The notes: a model not told the origin generated them from the letters alone. 64,000 nucleotides of DNA from Gammaproteobacteria bacterium HGW-Gammaproteobacteria-11 (GCA_002840055.1 PGZJ01000005.1:218340-282339); one strand, 5' to 3'; positions 7,373 to 16,618 are shown, counted from the first letter of the stretch. A program made the numbers and translations.

Positions 7373-7807
7373 ATGAGTATAGATTGGCTCAATTTTACCC
7401 CCTGGTCAGCCCTGATCGGTGGTCTTCTGATCGGCCTTTCAGCCTCCCTGCTGGTGGTGTTCAACGGCCGTATCGCAGGCATCAGCGGGCTGCTTGGTGG
7501 TCTGCTGAGCCCACGGCAACCGGGCAATAGCGAGCGCCTGCTGTTTATTGCCGGATTGTTGCTGGCGCCGCTGCTCTACTGGCTGCTGCATAGCCGTCCC
7601 GTGCTGGTGATTGAAGCCGGCCCGGTAGCCCTGGTGCTGGCCGGACTGCTGGTGGGTTTTGGCTCACGGCTCGGCTCCGGGTGCACCAGTGGCCATGGCG
7701 TCTGCGGTCTGGCGCGCCTGTCACCGCGTGGTCTGGTTGCGACCCTGACCTTCATGCTGGCGGGCTTTGTCAGCGTGTTTGTGCTGCGTCATCTGTGGGG
7801 GGGCTGA
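7373..7807 (+). CDS. YeeE/YedE family sulfur transport protein (PmpA-like)
   Basis: A 144-residue membrane protein with about four hydrophobic helices and the signature GSGCTSGHGVCG. Its cysteines are thought to pass thiosulfate-type or sulfane sulfur through the membrane in the YeeE/TsuA family. It starts two bases after the arsR-type stop. Together with the next gene it forms the split half-size pair seen next to BigR-type regulators. The transported sulfur species cannot be told from sequence. Confidence 0.85.
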   Translation: MSIDWLNFTPWSALIGGLLIGLSASLLVVFNGRIAGISGLLGGLLSPRQPGNSERLLFIAGLLLAPLLYWLLHSRPVLVIEAGPVALVLAGLLVGFGSRLGSGCTSGHGVCGLARLSPRGLVATLTFMLAGFVSVFVLRHLWGG

Positions 7808-7810
7808 AGC

Positions 7811-8230
7811 ATGCGTAAAATAATCGCGTTCATTAGTGGGCTGTTCTTTGGTCTGGGTCTGATCATTGCCGGCATGGCCAACCCGGCCAAGGTGCTCGGT
7901 TTTCTCGATCTGTTCGGCAGGTGGGACCCGTCGCTGGCGCTGGTCATGCTCGGTGCCATTGCCACTGCTTTTTTGCCCATGCAGTGGGCTCAGCGAGCGA
8001 ATACGAGTCTCAGTGGCGAGCCGATGGACTTGCCCGGAAATCGCCAGATTGACCGACGCCTGGTCATCGGTGCGCTGATCTTTGGTACGGGTTGGGGTGT
8101 GGCCGGCTTCTGTCCCGGTCCGGCGCTGGTGGCGCTGGGTACGGGTATGCCCCAGGCGCTGCTGTTCGTGGTTGCCATGCTGGCCGGCATGCTGTTGTTC
8201 AAGTTCTATGACCAGCGGATGGCGCACTGA
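7811..8230 (+). CDS. YeeE/YedE-type (DUF6691) sulfur transport protein (PmpB-like)
   Basis: A 139-residue membrane protein with about four hydrophobic segments. The motif GWGVAGFCPGPALVALG keeps one conserved cysteine. It is the partner half of the preceding YeeE protein and probably assembles with it. Start and stop are tightly coupled: three bases separate it from the upstream gene, and its TGA overlaps the ATG of the SulP gene. The likely role is sulfur-compound passage across the inner membrane under control of the persulfide sensor. Confidence 0.85.
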   Translation: MRKIIAFISGLFFGLGLIIAGMANPAKVLGFLDLFGRWDPSLALVMLGAIATAFLPMQWAQRANTSLSGEPMDLPGNRQIDRRLVIGALIFGTGWGVAGFCPGPALVALGTGMPQALLFVVAMLAGMLLFKFYDQRMAH

Positions 8231-9981
8231 TGCTGGAGAATCGGCGGCTACAGCCGCCCGGTGGTACCGGCATATTGGCCTGGGCACGCCATTACCGGCG
8301 CGCCTGGCTGGCCGGTGATCTGACCGCCGGCCTGGTGGTCAGTGTGATGATTATTCCCCAGAGCATGGCCTACGCCATGCTCGCCGGTCTGCCGGTACAG
8401 GTGGGTTTGTACGCCAGTCTGTTGCCGCTGCTCGGCTATGCCCTGTTTGGCAGCAGTATGAGTCTGTCGGTGGGTCCGGTTGCCGTCACCGGTTTGATGA
8501 CCGCGACCTTGCTGGCGCCGCTGGCCGCAGCAGGCAGTGCTGACTATTTGCAGCTGGCCATCTGGCTGGCGCTGCTGTCGGGGCTGATGCTCTTTGTTGC
8601 CGGGCTGTTGCGTCTGGGTTTCATGGCCAACTTTCTCAGTCATCCTGTTATCAGTGGTTTTATCAGCGGTGCGGCAATTCTGATTGTGCTTAGCCAGCTA
8701 CCCTACCTGTTTGGTTTGCCCCGTTTGCCGGAGGGTTTTTCCGGACTGCCAGCGCTTGCGGCCCAGATCAACTGGCTGGTGGCGGCTGTCGGTGCCGTCT
8801 GTTTGCTTGCCCTGCTGTATGCCCGCAATCGGCTGGCGGGACACTTGCAGCGGCTCGGACTTGGCTCGGTAATGGCAACCCTGCTGGCGCGTCTCACACC
8901 GATTCTGGTACTGGCTCTGGCCCTGCTGGCCAGCAGTGTGCTGGACTTTGCCGGGCGCGGGGTGCCGGTGGTCGGCAGTCTGCCGGCCGGTTTGCCGGTC
9001 TTCAGCTGGGTAACGCCAGGATTGGGCGTTCTGCAAAGCTTGCTGGTGCCAGCCCTGTTGATCAGTCTGGTGAGCTTTGTCGAGAGTGTCTCGATTGCCC
9101 AGTCATTGGCCCGGCGCAAACGCCAGAGCATTGAGCCGAACCAGGAGTTGCTGGGGCTCGGTGCGGCCAATATCGGTGCCGGACTGAGCGGTGGCTTTGC
9201 CGTGTGTGGCGGGTTTTCCCGTTCTGCGGTGAATGTCGAAGCCGGTGCCAATACACCGCTGGCGGGTGTGGTAGCCGCCGCCGTGATTGCCCTGATGCTG
9301 ATGACGATTGCCCCGCTCTTTGCTCAGCTACCGCTGGTGGTGCTGGCGGTGGTCATACTGCTGGCCGTCATTCCGCTGATTGACGTGCAGAGCCTCAAGC
9401 GTGCCTGGCGCTATGACCGGGTCGAGGGCGCAACCCTGTTGAGTACCGCTCTGGGTGTGCTGCTGCTGGGTATCGAGGGCGGCATTGTGCTGGGCATCTG
9501 CCTGTCGATTGCTGCGCAGCTCTGGCGTGGCAGCCGCCCGCATGTGGCGGTGGTAGGTCGGGTACCGGGCAAGCAGTATTTCCGCAACACCCAGCGCCAT
9601 CTGGTGGAAATCGTCCCGCATGTACTGGCGCTACGGATTGACGAGAACATCTTCTTTGCCAACACCAAGGCGGTTGAGCAGGCCATATACCGGGCCCTGG
9701 GCGATTACCCCGATACCCGAGAGGTGTTGTTGATCCTGTCCGCGGTCAATCATATTGATGGCACAGGCCTGGACATGCTCAGCGAACTCTCTGAGGGCTT
9801 GTTGGAGCGTGATGTGCAGGTGCATCTGGCCGAGGTCAAGGGGCCGCTGATGGACCAGCTGGAGGGTACCGATTGGCTGCGCGAGCAGGTAACAGAAGTC
9901 TTTCCGAGTACCGATATCGCCTTTACCACCCTTGCCAATCTGCAGCGCTCTGTCAGTGAAGCAGATGACAGGAAGGCTTAG
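8230..9981 (+). CDS. SulP-family anion transporter with STAS domain
   Basis: A 583-residue secondary transporter. The N-terminal SulP membrane domain has about 10-14 helices and includes PQSMAYAMLAGLP and the GGFSRSAVN region. A cytoplasmic STAS domain covers about residues 455-570 (LILSAVNHIDGTGLDML). Family members carry sulfate, bicarbonate or other anions. Its place at the end of an arsR-yeeE-yeeE operon favours a sulfur oxyanion, for example removal of sulfite or sulfate formed from persulfide. That assignment is contextual. Confidence 0.92.
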   Translation: MLENRRLQPPGGTGILAWARHYRRAWLAGDLTAGLVVSVMIIPQSMAYAMLAGLPVQVGLYASLLPLLGYALFGSSMSLSVGPVAVTGLMTATLLAPLAAAGSADYLQLAIWLALLSGLMLFVAGLLRLGFMANFLSHPVISGFISGAAILIVLSQLPYLFGLPRLPEGFSGLPALAAQINWLVAAVGAVCLLALLYARNRLAGHLQRLGLGSVMATLLARLTPILVLALALLASSVLDFAGRGVPVVGSLPAGLPVFSWVTPGLGVLQSLLVPALLISLVSFVESVSIAQSLARRKRQSIEPNQELLGLGAANIGAGLSGGFAVCGGFSRSAVNVEAGANTPLAGVVAAAVIALMLMTIAPLFAQLPLVVLAVVILLAVIPLIDVQSLKRAWRYDRVEGATLLSTALGVLLLGIEGGIVLGICLSIAAQLWRGSRPHVAVVGRVPGKQYFRNTQRHLVEIVPHVLALRIDENIFFANTKAVEQAIYRALGDYPDTREVLLILSAVNHIDGTGLDMLSELSEGLLERDVQVHLAEVKGPLMDQLEGTDWLREQVTEVFPSTDIAFTTLANLQRSVSEADDRKA

Positions 9982-10060
9982 ACATGGCCAGAGAATGCCC
10001 CGACGCAGGCTCTAAAACAGTCTTATACTCAGGTTCAACCAAAGGTCTTACTGGACAGAC

Positions 10061-10085
10061 CTGCCACCATGAACCAAGGTGGCAG
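10061..10085 (+). terminator. Hairpin downstream of the sulfur operon
   Basis: An 8-bp perfect stem, CTGCCACC / GGTGGCAG, with a 9-nt loop lies 80 bp after the SulP stop and 66 bp before the cytochrome c' start. No run of T follows, so intrinsic termination would be weak. It may instead be a leader structure for the cytochrome gene. Confidence 0.35.
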
Positions 10086-10150
10086 AACTGCGTCAACGTT
10101 GAAATGTTGTCAAACCGTGATCAGTCAGTCGTTATTTCAAGGAGCACGTC

Positions 10151-10618
10151 ATGAACAGAGTTATCGCCGGATTCTTGGGTTCCGTGGTATTTGCCGCCAG
10201 CTTCAGCGTGGTAGCCCAGGTCACACCTGAAGATCAGATCAAGTTTCGCAAGGCAGGCTACAGCTTCATGAGCTGGAATATGGGCAAGATCAAGGCTCAG
10301 GTGATTGATGGCAGCGTAGAATACAATCAGGATCAGGTCGCTGCTGCCGCCAATACCATCGCCGCCATCGCCAACTCCGGCATGGGGGCACTGTACGGGC
10401 CGGGCACCGATCAGAACGTCGGCGATCAGGTAACCCGCGTTGACCCGGCGCTGTTTGATAATTTCCCGGATGTGATCGAGCTGTCAGGCAACTTTGTACG
10501 TGCTGCCGATAATCTGGCCGAGCAGGCCGCGACTGGCGATCAGGCCAGTATCCGCAGTGCCTTCGGTGAGCTGGGCCAGAGCTGCAAGGCCTGTCATGAC
10601 AAGTACCGCTTGGACTGA
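10151..10618 (+). CDS. Cytochrome c' (class II c-type cytochrome)
   Basis: A 155-residue protein with a signal peptide (about residues 1-22). A four-helix body follows, ending in a C-terminal heme motif CKACH (C145, C148, axial H149), the hallmark of class II cytochromes c. It is periplasmic. Cytochromes c' bind NO and protect against nitrosative stress, or serve as electron carriers. A ribosome-binding site AAGGAG precedes the ATG. A b-type cytochrome gene lies about 2.3 kb downstream on the other strand and may be a functional partner. No FNR/ANR box was convincing upstream. Confidence 0.93.
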   Translation: MNRVIAGFLGSVVFAASFSVVAQVTPEDQIKFRKAGYSFMSWNMGKIKAQVIDGSVEYNQDQVAAAANTIAAIANSGMGALYGPGTDQNVGDQVTRVDPALFDNFPDVIELSGNFVRAADNLAEQAATGDQASIRSAFGELGQSCKACHDKYRLD

Positions 10619-10715
10619 GTTTGAACTGTTGCCGTGTAATGGCTGCAGGCACCTGCTGTTATCGCGCCGGGTACATTACCTCGTGCCATAGCGGCTCCCG
10701 AGCTGGTTTAGCGAT

Positions 10716-12902
10716 GTGGCCATGTGCATGAAATCAGAGAATAAATTCAAGCCGTTCAGATTGCCTCAGCACGTATATAGCCGGGAAAACCGGGCGGCTT
10801 GGATAGTGCTGGTGCTCTCACTGTCTATGGTCATGTTGGCCTGGTATAGCTTGCGGGATATTGGCAGGCGGGCGGCTGAGCAGCAGTTCTCGTTGCATAG
10901 CCAGGAGCTGTTGCAGGTGATCAGCAAGCGTATGCTTGATCATGAACTGATCTTGCTTAGCGGCGCGGCTATTCTGGACTTGCAACAAGAAGTCAATCGT
11001 GAGGAATGGGCGCACTTTGTCAGCGCCCTGCGTGTGGCCGAGAACTATCCGGGTATTCAGGGTATTGGTTTTTCCCGGGTTATCGAGCCGGTTGATTTGC
11101 CCGACTTCGAGCAGGCTATGCGCGAGCAAGGCTTTGCCGGTTTCCGGGTGCATCCTCCGGGTGAGCGTGAACGCTATTCCAGCATTGTCTTTCTGGAACC
11201 CTTTTCAGGTCGAAATCTGGCGGCATTCGGCTATGACATGTTGTCAGAGCCGGTTCGTCGACAAGCGATGCTCAGAGCCGCTGAGACCGGTGCAGCGACC
11301 TTGACCGGACGCGTTACGCTGGTGCAGGAGACGCACGGTGAAGTACAAGCGGGTTTGCTGATGTATGTCCCCGTTTACCAACCGGGGGCTGAGTTGGCAA
11401 CGCCCGCGCAGCGCCTTGCCGCATTACGCGGATTTTCCTACAGCCCCTACCGCGTATCGGACCTGATGCAGGGCATGCTCAGTCGTCAGCCAGTCAGGGT
11501 TGACTTCATTCTTTATGATGGACTCGAGCCCAACGAATCAAACCTGTTGTTCAAAAGCCATACTGACCTGAATAGTGCCCAAGCTGCCGAGGCACTTTAC
11601 TCGCTGGAGCTCTATGGGCGGGTATGGACAGTGGCTGCCTATTATCCAGCAGGCTTTCTGGCAGCCTTCTTCAATGGCCAATGGCTGGTCATCGTGCTGG
11701 GTGTACTGGTCAGCTTTTTGCTTTTTGCGCTGCTCACCAGTCTGGTCAACCGGCGTATTCAGGTGCAGGCGTTGGCAGACAACATCACCCTGAAGTTGCA
11801 GAAAAAAGAGTTATCCCTGCGACTCAGCGAGGAGCGCTTGAGTCTGGCGCTCAAGGGCAGCAATGACGGCTGGTGGGATTTGGATTTAACGGATCACAGT
11901 TTTTTCGCATCAGTGCGTGTTTGGCAAATGATGGGACGCAACCCGGTCGAACAGCAGCAAAGCAGTATTGATTGGCGGCAATTAATCATGGAAGACGATC
12001 AGCTGCGATTGAAACAGGCTGCCATAGATGCCTGGAAAAGCCAGAATCACTACATCGCGATAGAGAGCGCGCTGTTGCATGCTGATGGTCATCCTGTGCC
12101 GGTATTGCTGAGGGGCTACATTCAGACCGATGAGCAGGGCAAGGCATTACGTATCAGTGGCACCTGTATGGATCTGACCGAGCGCCGGCAAGTCGAACGG
12201 ATGAAAAATGAACTTATCTCGGTTGTCAGCCATGAACTGCGCACGCCGGTCACGGCGATTTCCGGTGCCCTGGGTTTGATCACCGGCGGTGCCCTCGGCG
12301 AGGTTCCGGAACAGGTGCAGACCATGCTGTCGATTGCGCAGCAGAACAGTCATCGCCTGAGCCATCTGATCAATGACCTGTTGGATATGGATAAATTGAT
12401 GGCTGGCAAAATGCAGCTCGACATTCGTCCCCATTCCCTTCACGCACTGCTGACGGACGCGCTGACCGTCCATCAGAGCTATGCACAGCAGTTTCAAGTC
12501 AGTCTGCAGCTGAGTGCGTCACCGGATGATTACATAATGGCTGACGCCCTGCGTTTGCAGCAGGTGCTCTCCAACCTGCTGTCGAATGCGATCAAGTTTT
12601 CTCCCGAAGGCGGTCAGGTAAGGGTTGCAGCAGAACGTGATGGCCAACACGTCCGTGTTTCAGTTTGTGACCAGGGGCCGGGTATACCGCTGGCGTTTCA
12701 TGAAAAATTATTCAAGAAGTTTTCCCAGGCAGACGCCAGTAATAGCCGACAAAAGGAAGGAACGGGTCTAGGCCTGGTGATCAGCAAAGAGCTGATTGAG
12801 CGCATGCATGGGCGCATCGGGTTTGACTCGGTTGAAGGCCAGGGAGCCTGCTTTTGGTTTGAGCTTCCTTGTTGTCCTGAGCCGGCGCCAGAGTCTCTCT
12901 GA
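10716..12902 (+). CDS. CHASE-domain sensor histidine kinase
   Basis: A 728-residue membrane kinase. A transmembrane helix lies about residues 25-47, then a periplasmic CHASE domain (about 80-300), a second membrane helix (about 315-340) and a PAS domain (about 375-490). HisKA follows with the phospho-accepting H506 in VVSHELRTP, then the ATPase domain with the N box (LLSNAIKFS), G1 (DQGPGIP) and G2 (GTGLGL). The ligand is unknown; CHASE domains sense small extracellular molecules. No response regulator gene is adjacent, so it is an orphan kinase. The start could be a few codons later, since no clear ribosome-binding site marks the first ATG. Confidence 0.92.
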   Translation: MAMCMKSENKFKPFRLPQHVYSRENRAAWIVLVLSLSMVMLAWYSLRDIGRRAAEQQFSLHSQELLQVISKRMLDHELILLSGAAILDLQQEVNREEWAHFVSALRVAENYPGIQGIGFSRVIEPVDLPDFEQAMREQGFAGFRVHPPGERERYSSIVFLEPFSGRNLAAFGYDMLSEPVRRQAMLRAAETGAATLTGRVTLVQETHGEVQAGLLMYVPVYQPGAELATPAQRLAALRGFSYSPYRVSDLMQGMLSRQPVRVDFILYDGLEPNESNLLFKSHTDLNSAQAAEALYSLELYGRVWTVAAYYPAGFLAAFFNGQWLVIVLGVLVSFLLFALLTSLVNRRIQVQALADNITLKLQKKELSLRLSEERLSLALKGSNDGWWDLDLTDHSFFASVRVWQMMGRNPVEQQQSSIDWRQLIMEDDQLRLKQAAIDAWKSQNHYIAIESALLHADGHPVPVLLRGYIQTDEQGKALRISGTCMDLTERRQVERMKNELISVVSHELRTPVTAISGALGLITGGALGEVPEQVQTMLSIAQQNSHRLSHLINDLLDMDKLMAGKMQLDIRPHSLHALLTDALTVHQSYAQQFQVSLQLSASPDDYIMADALRLQQVLSNLLSNAIKFSPEGGQVRVAAERDGQHVRVSVCDQGPGIPLAFHEKLFKKFSQADASNSRQKEGTGLGLVISKELIERMHGRIGFDSVEGQGACFWFELPCCPEPAPESL

Positions 12903-13571
12903 TTACCAGGCCGGGACCGCCGGTGCGGGTGCCGGAATCCAACTGCCATTGGCCAGCCATAATGCTGCGGCCGTGATTGCCAGCGCCACCAGCAGCGCCA
13001 GCCAGCCGCCACCGCGCGGCTGTTCGACCGGTTCCTGCGCCTGCTTGTGTCCATGAATCATTGGGCCCAGCAGGTGTTGGCCGCGCCAACGATAGACCAC
13101 AATGGCCAGAATATGCAGCGCCAGCAAGGCGTACAGTAGTTCCTCCGTGCGCCTGTGCCAGCTACTCAGCTGATTGCCCAGATCCATGGATACCGCGCGG
13201 CTGAGTGGTCCGCTGAAGGCAATATCATCGTTGCTGAACAGGCCGCTGATGGCCTGAAAACCGAACAGTCCGATCAGCGCAAACACCGACAGGGCGCCCA
13301 GCGGATTGTGTCCCAGCCCTTGCCACTGGCCCCGCAGGTAAGTCAGCAGGCGACCTGGCGTGGGGAAGAAACTGATAAAACGGGAATGGGTCGAGCCCAG
13401 TACACCCCAGACCAGCCGGAATACCAGCAGGGCAAACACCGCCAGGCCAAAGCGGCCATGCCAGATCATCCAGTTGCCACCCAGTTGTACCGTGACCAGT
13501 GCACCAATGACCGCCAGCACCAGCAACCAGTGAAACAGACGCAGGGGAAGATCCCAGACTTTGACGCGCAT
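12903..13571 (-). CDS. Cytochrome b561-type di-heme membrane protein
   Basis: A 222-residue protein with four main hydrophobic helices plus a C-terminal helix. Candidate heme histidines are in RLFHWLL, MIWHGRFG, SSWHRRTEE and LLALHILA, as in the b-type subunits that receive electrons from quinol or hydrogenase. The ATG at 13571 is chosen because GGAGCAGG precedes it and the MRVKVWDLPLRLFHW start is typical of the family. It converges with the CHASE kinase gene without a gap. With the nearby cytochrome c' it may form a short electron-transfer chain; this is inferred. Confidence 0.85.
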   Translation of the reverse strand: MRVKVWDLPLRLFHWLLVLAVIGALVTVQLGGNWMIWHGRFGLAVFALLVFRLVWGVLGSTHSRFISFFPTPGRLLTYLRGQWQGLGHNPLGALSVFALIGLFGFQAISGLFSNDDIAFSGPLSRAVSMDLGNQLSSWHRRTEELLYALLALHILAIVVYRWRGQHLLGPMIHGHKQAQEPVEQPRGGGWLALLVALAITAAALWLANGSWIPAPAPAVPAW

Positions 13572-13636
13572 TGGTAACCTGCTCCAGACCTGAAAATCCA
13601 AGGCTAACCGCAGGCCGGAGCCTGCAGCAAGCTGAA

Positions 13637-14413
13637 TCAGACCAGCCGCGCCAACTTGTCGCGGAGCTTTTCCGGGTCATTGCCAGCGGCCTTGTCCAAC
13701 TCGGCCAGCTCCTGTGGCACATACCAGTGCAGGGTGTCGGACTGGTAGGCCTGCCATACCACCTTGGCTACTTCGATTGCTTCGATCACGCGGAACGGGC
13801 CGGTAGGTGCCGCTGCCGCGAGCAGGGCATCGTCCGGCATGCCGGTGCGGATCAGGCCCGGCAGCACGTCGGCAACGCGGATGTCGTAGCGACGAAACTC
13901 GTTCGACAGCGCCTCGGTCAGACCCTTGACCGCGTGTTTGGTCGCCGAGTACACGGCAATCAGCGGCATGCCCATGGTCGCCGAAGACGACGAGGTGGTG
14001 AAGCACAGCGCATTGGGTGTGGCCTTGAGCAGCGGCAGCGCGCAGTGAATACCGTTCAGCACACCGATAAAATTGACCTGCACCAGGCGCATCTGCTGCT
14101 CGAAGGGCATCTCGTCAAACAGGCCACGCATGGCGATCCCGGCGTTGTTGAAGAGAATATCCATGCGCCCGCCACTGGCCGTGGAAAAGGCCTCGATGGC
14201 CTGTTCATAGGCCGCCTTGTCGCTGACATCCAGCTGACCGATCAGGCAGTTGTCCGCCCCCAGTTCAGCCTGCAGGTCTTGCAGGCCTGACGGATTGAGA
14301 TCATAGGCACCGACAAACCAGCCCTGTTGCTGAAACAGTCTGGCGGTTTCCCGACCCATGCCGGACGCGGCGCCGGTGATGAAGATGGATTGACGACCTG
14401 CGGCCTGTGACAT
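13637..14413 (-). CDS. SDR-family NAD(P)-dependent oxidoreductase
   Basis: A 258-residue classical SDR. TGAASGMGRE lies at residues 12-21, NNAG follows strand 4, and the active-site YSATK lies about residue 155. The ATG at 14413 has GAGGG upstream; a longer upstream reading has no SDR homology. It is monocistronic and sits between the b-type cytochrome gene and the ModE-like gene. The substrate is not recognisable. Confidence 0.88.
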   Translation of the reverse strand: MSQAAGRQSIFITGAASGMGRETARLFQQQGWFVGAYDLNPSGLQDLQAELGADNCLIGQLDVSDKAAYEQAIEAFSTASGGRMDILFNNAGIAMRGLFDEMPFEQQMRLVQVNFIGVLNGIHCALPLLKATPNALCFTTSSSSATMGMPLIAVYSATKHAVKGLTEALSNEFRRYDIRVADVLPGLIRTGMPDDALLAAAAPTGPFRVIEAIEVAKVVWQAYQSDTLHWYVPQELAELDKAAGNDPEKLRDKLARLV

Positions 14414-14619
14414 GCGGATAACCCTCTGTGGATAACTGAAAAGCACCTTAGCAGCCCTAATCGGCGTTGCCAGCCAAGCGTTAGTCACAGTGATCAGGTC
14501 GCCATGCTGGCGGTTATGGTCGAGGTGCAGCATGGTGTTGTTGGTTGTCAGGCGCGGCAAGTACGGGGCAGGCTGGTATAGTCGCTTCACCCAATTGTGA
14601 TTTTCACGGTAGCTCTGCC

Positions 14620-14997
14620 ATGCCCATCCACTCCCCGTCCTTGCGCCTGCGCCAACGTATTCACTACGGCAATGCGATTGCCATGGGTCCCGGCAAGGCC
14701 CAGTTGTTGCAGCAGATCGCTGCCAGCGGTTCGATTTCGGCTGCGGCCCGTGAGATGGGCATGAGTTATCGCCGTGCCTGGCTGCTGGTCGACACCCTGA
14801 ACCAGTGCTTTCGCTCGCCGCTGATTGAAACCGCCGCCGGTGGCAGTGGCGGTGGCGGCGCGCAGATCACCGAGCTGGGTCACCAGGTGTTGACGCTGTA
14901 CCAGCAGATAGAGGCCAAGACCACGGCGGCGGTAGCCAGCGAATTGACCGAACTGGAAGCCCTGCTGGCCGCCCAGCCGCCCAGCGACCCCCATTGA
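14620..14997 (+). CDS. ModE-like molybdate-responsive regulator, DNA-binding domain only
   Basis: A 125-residue protein consisting of the LysR-like winged helix of ModE (SISAAAREMGMSYRRAWLLVD). It lacks the C-terminal TOBE/molbindin domains that bind molybdate in full-length ModE of about 260 residues. It is divided from modA by 130 bp that hold a perfect palindromic ModE operator (15051-15076). It probably represses modABC; how it senses molybdate without its own TOBE domains is an open point. The length fits the short stand-alone ModE-type regulators known in many bacteria. Confidence 0.87.
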   Translation: MPIHSPSLRLRQRIHYGNAIAMGPGKAQLLQQIAASGSISAAAREMGMSYRRAWLLVDTLNQCFRSPLIETAAGGSGGGGAQITELGHQVLTLYQQIEAKTTAAVASELTELEALLAAQPPSDPH

Positions 14998-15050
14998 AAC
15001 CCTGGCCAGTCAGGCCAGCTTGACGCTCTTGTGTGGTCGATCTATGCTCA

Positions 15051-15076
15051 GCGCTATATTCATCTGGATATAGCGC
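15051..15076. promoter_or_regulatory. ModE operator upstream of modA
   Basis: A perfect inverted repeat, GCGCTATAT (15051-15059) and ATATAGCGC (15068-15076), separated by 8 bp. This closely matches the known ModE box (CGCTATATA / TATATAGCG type). It lies 52 bp upstream of the modA ATG, where bound ModE would block transcription. Confidence 0.85.
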
Positions 15077-15127
15077 GCTGACGGGTCCAGGGTCAGGTGT
15101 CTGTTATCAGCTTGATCAGGGAGCAGC

Positions 15128-15901
15128 ATGGCCATTTTTGCCACTTCACGCACTACAGCCTTGTGCCTGCTGACGGCACTGTTGGTGCTGCTGGCCACGC
15201 CACTGCAGGCCAGCGAGCCTATCCGGATCGCTGCTGCCGCCAATATGCGCAATGCGCTCGAGGAGATCATCGGACGCTTCCAGCAGAGCCATCCGACAGC
15301 CCGTGTCGAGGCGGTCTATGGCTCCTCCGGCAAAATGACCACGCAGATTATCAATGGCGCACCCTACGATCTGTTTTTCTCGGCTGACATGACTTTTCCG
15401 CAGCAGCTATGGACGGTGGGATTGGCCGCAACCGAGCCGGCAGTTTATGCCCAAGGCCGCATTGTACTGTGGAGCACCACGCTGGATGCCAGCAGTCTGA
15501 CGCTTGACGATTTGACCGATGCGTCGATCCGCCGTATCGCCATCGCTCAACCCGCGCACGCGCCTTACGGTCAGCTGGCCCAGCAGGCCATGACCCAGGC
15601 CGGCGTATGGGAAGCCGTGCAGGATAAACTGGTATACGGCGAAAGCATCAGCCATGCCGCGCAGATGACCCAGTCCGGGGCTGCTCAAGTCGGGATTATT
15701 GCCCAGTCGTTGGCAGTCTATCCGGAGCTGGCGGTGCATGGTCATGCGCTGATTGATGCCCGTTTGCACAGCCCGTTGCAGCAGGGCTATGTCATTACCC
15801 GGCGCGGTGGCGAGAGACCGCCGGTGTTGATCTTTGCCGATTTCATCAGCAGTGCGACCGCGCAGCAGATACTCCTTGCCCACGGTTTTGAGTTGCCATG
15901 A
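15128..15901 (+). CDS. modA: Molybdate ABC transporter, periplasmic binding protein
   Basis: A 257-residue protein with a signal peptide ending near LQAS (about residue 29). The mature part begins with IRIAAAANMRNALEEI, and GSSGKMTTQI and DLFFSADM are typical anion-contact regions of ModA. It captures molybdate (and tungstate) in the periplasm and delivers it to ModB. It is followed by modB and modC in the same direction, and a ModE operator precedes it. Identity is secure from the complete modABC arrangement. Confidence 0.95.
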   Translation: MAIFATSRTTALCLLTALLVLLATPLQASEPIRIAAAANMRNALEEIIGRFQQSHPTARVEAVYGSSGKMTTQIINGAPYDLFFSADMTFPQQLWTVGLAATEPAVYAQGRIVLWSTTLDASSLTLDDLTDASIRRIAIAQPAHAPYGQLAQQAMTQAGVWEAVQDKLVYGESISHAAQMTQSGAAQVGIIAQSLAVYPELAVHGHALIDARLHSPLQQGYVITRRGGERPPVLIFADFISSATAQQILLAHGFELP

Positions 15902-15925
15902 TGCGTACCCCGTCCGCGATGAGAA

Positions 15926-16618
15926 ATGCCAATGTTTGAGTTGGGCCCGGCAGAATGGCAAGCCATCCAGGTCACCTTCCGGTTATGCCTGAACACCACC
16001 CTGATTCTGCTGGTGTTGGCCACGCCGCTGGCCTGGTGGCTGGCCCAGGGCCGCTCGACAGCCCGGGTCGTGGTGCACGCGGTGGTCGCCCTGCCACTGG
16101 TACTGCCACCCACGGTACTGGGCTTTTACCTGCTGATTGTTCTGGGTCCGCGGGGTTTTATCGGGCAAGGGCTGGAAAGCATCGGATTGCAGCATCTGGC
16201 CTTTACCTTTGAGGGCATTCTGATTGCCTCGGTGCTCTACTCCATGCCCTTTGCCGTGCAGCCTTTGACCCAGGCCTTTCAGCAGTTGGGCCGGCGTCCG
16301 GTGGAGGTGGCCAGCAGCCTGGGCGCCGGTCTGCTTGACCGTTTTGTCTCGGTAATACTGCCGCTGACGCGGGGCGGTTTTGTGGTGGCCGCTACCCTGA
16401 CCTTTGCCCATACCCTCGGCGAGTTTGGCGTGATTCTGATGCTTGGTGGCAGCATTCCGGGTGAAACAAAAGTGCTGTCGGTGCTTATTTATGACCATGC
16501 TGAAGCCATGAACTATCCGGCGGCACACAGCTTGTCGCTCCTGCTGCTGATCTTTGCCTTTATCACCCTCTTTGTGGTCTACAGCATCAATAGCCGCTTT
16601 GTGGTGAGCAAGGCATGA
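15926..16618 (+). CDS. modB: Molybdate ABC transporter permease
   Basis: A 230-residue inner-membrane permease with about five helices. The cytoplasmic coupling segment is near EVASSLGAGLLDRFVSV, and the conserved HTLGEFGVILMLGG is characteristic of ModB/CysT permeases. The start may be the second methionine (15932). Its stop overlaps the modC ATG (ATGA), giving translational coupling. It forms the membrane channel with the ModC ATPase. Confidence 0.95.
   Translation: MPMFELGPAEWQAIQVTFRLCLNTTLILLVLATPLAWWLAQGRSTARVVVHAVVALPLVLPPTVLGFYLLIVLGPRGFIGQGLESIGLQHLAFTFEGILIASVLYSMPFAVQPLTQAFQQLGRRPVEVASSLGAGLLDRFVSVILPLTRGGFVVAATLTFAHTLGEFGVILMLGGSIPGETKVLSVLIYDHAEAMNYPAAHSLSLLLLIFAFITLFVVYSINSRFVVSKA

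Noticed and set aside
15111-15120. ANR/FNR box (TTGAT-like) just upstream of modA
   Set aside because: Only one half-site, TTGATCA, is present and the second does not fit the N4 spacing, while a perfect ModE operator already explains the region.
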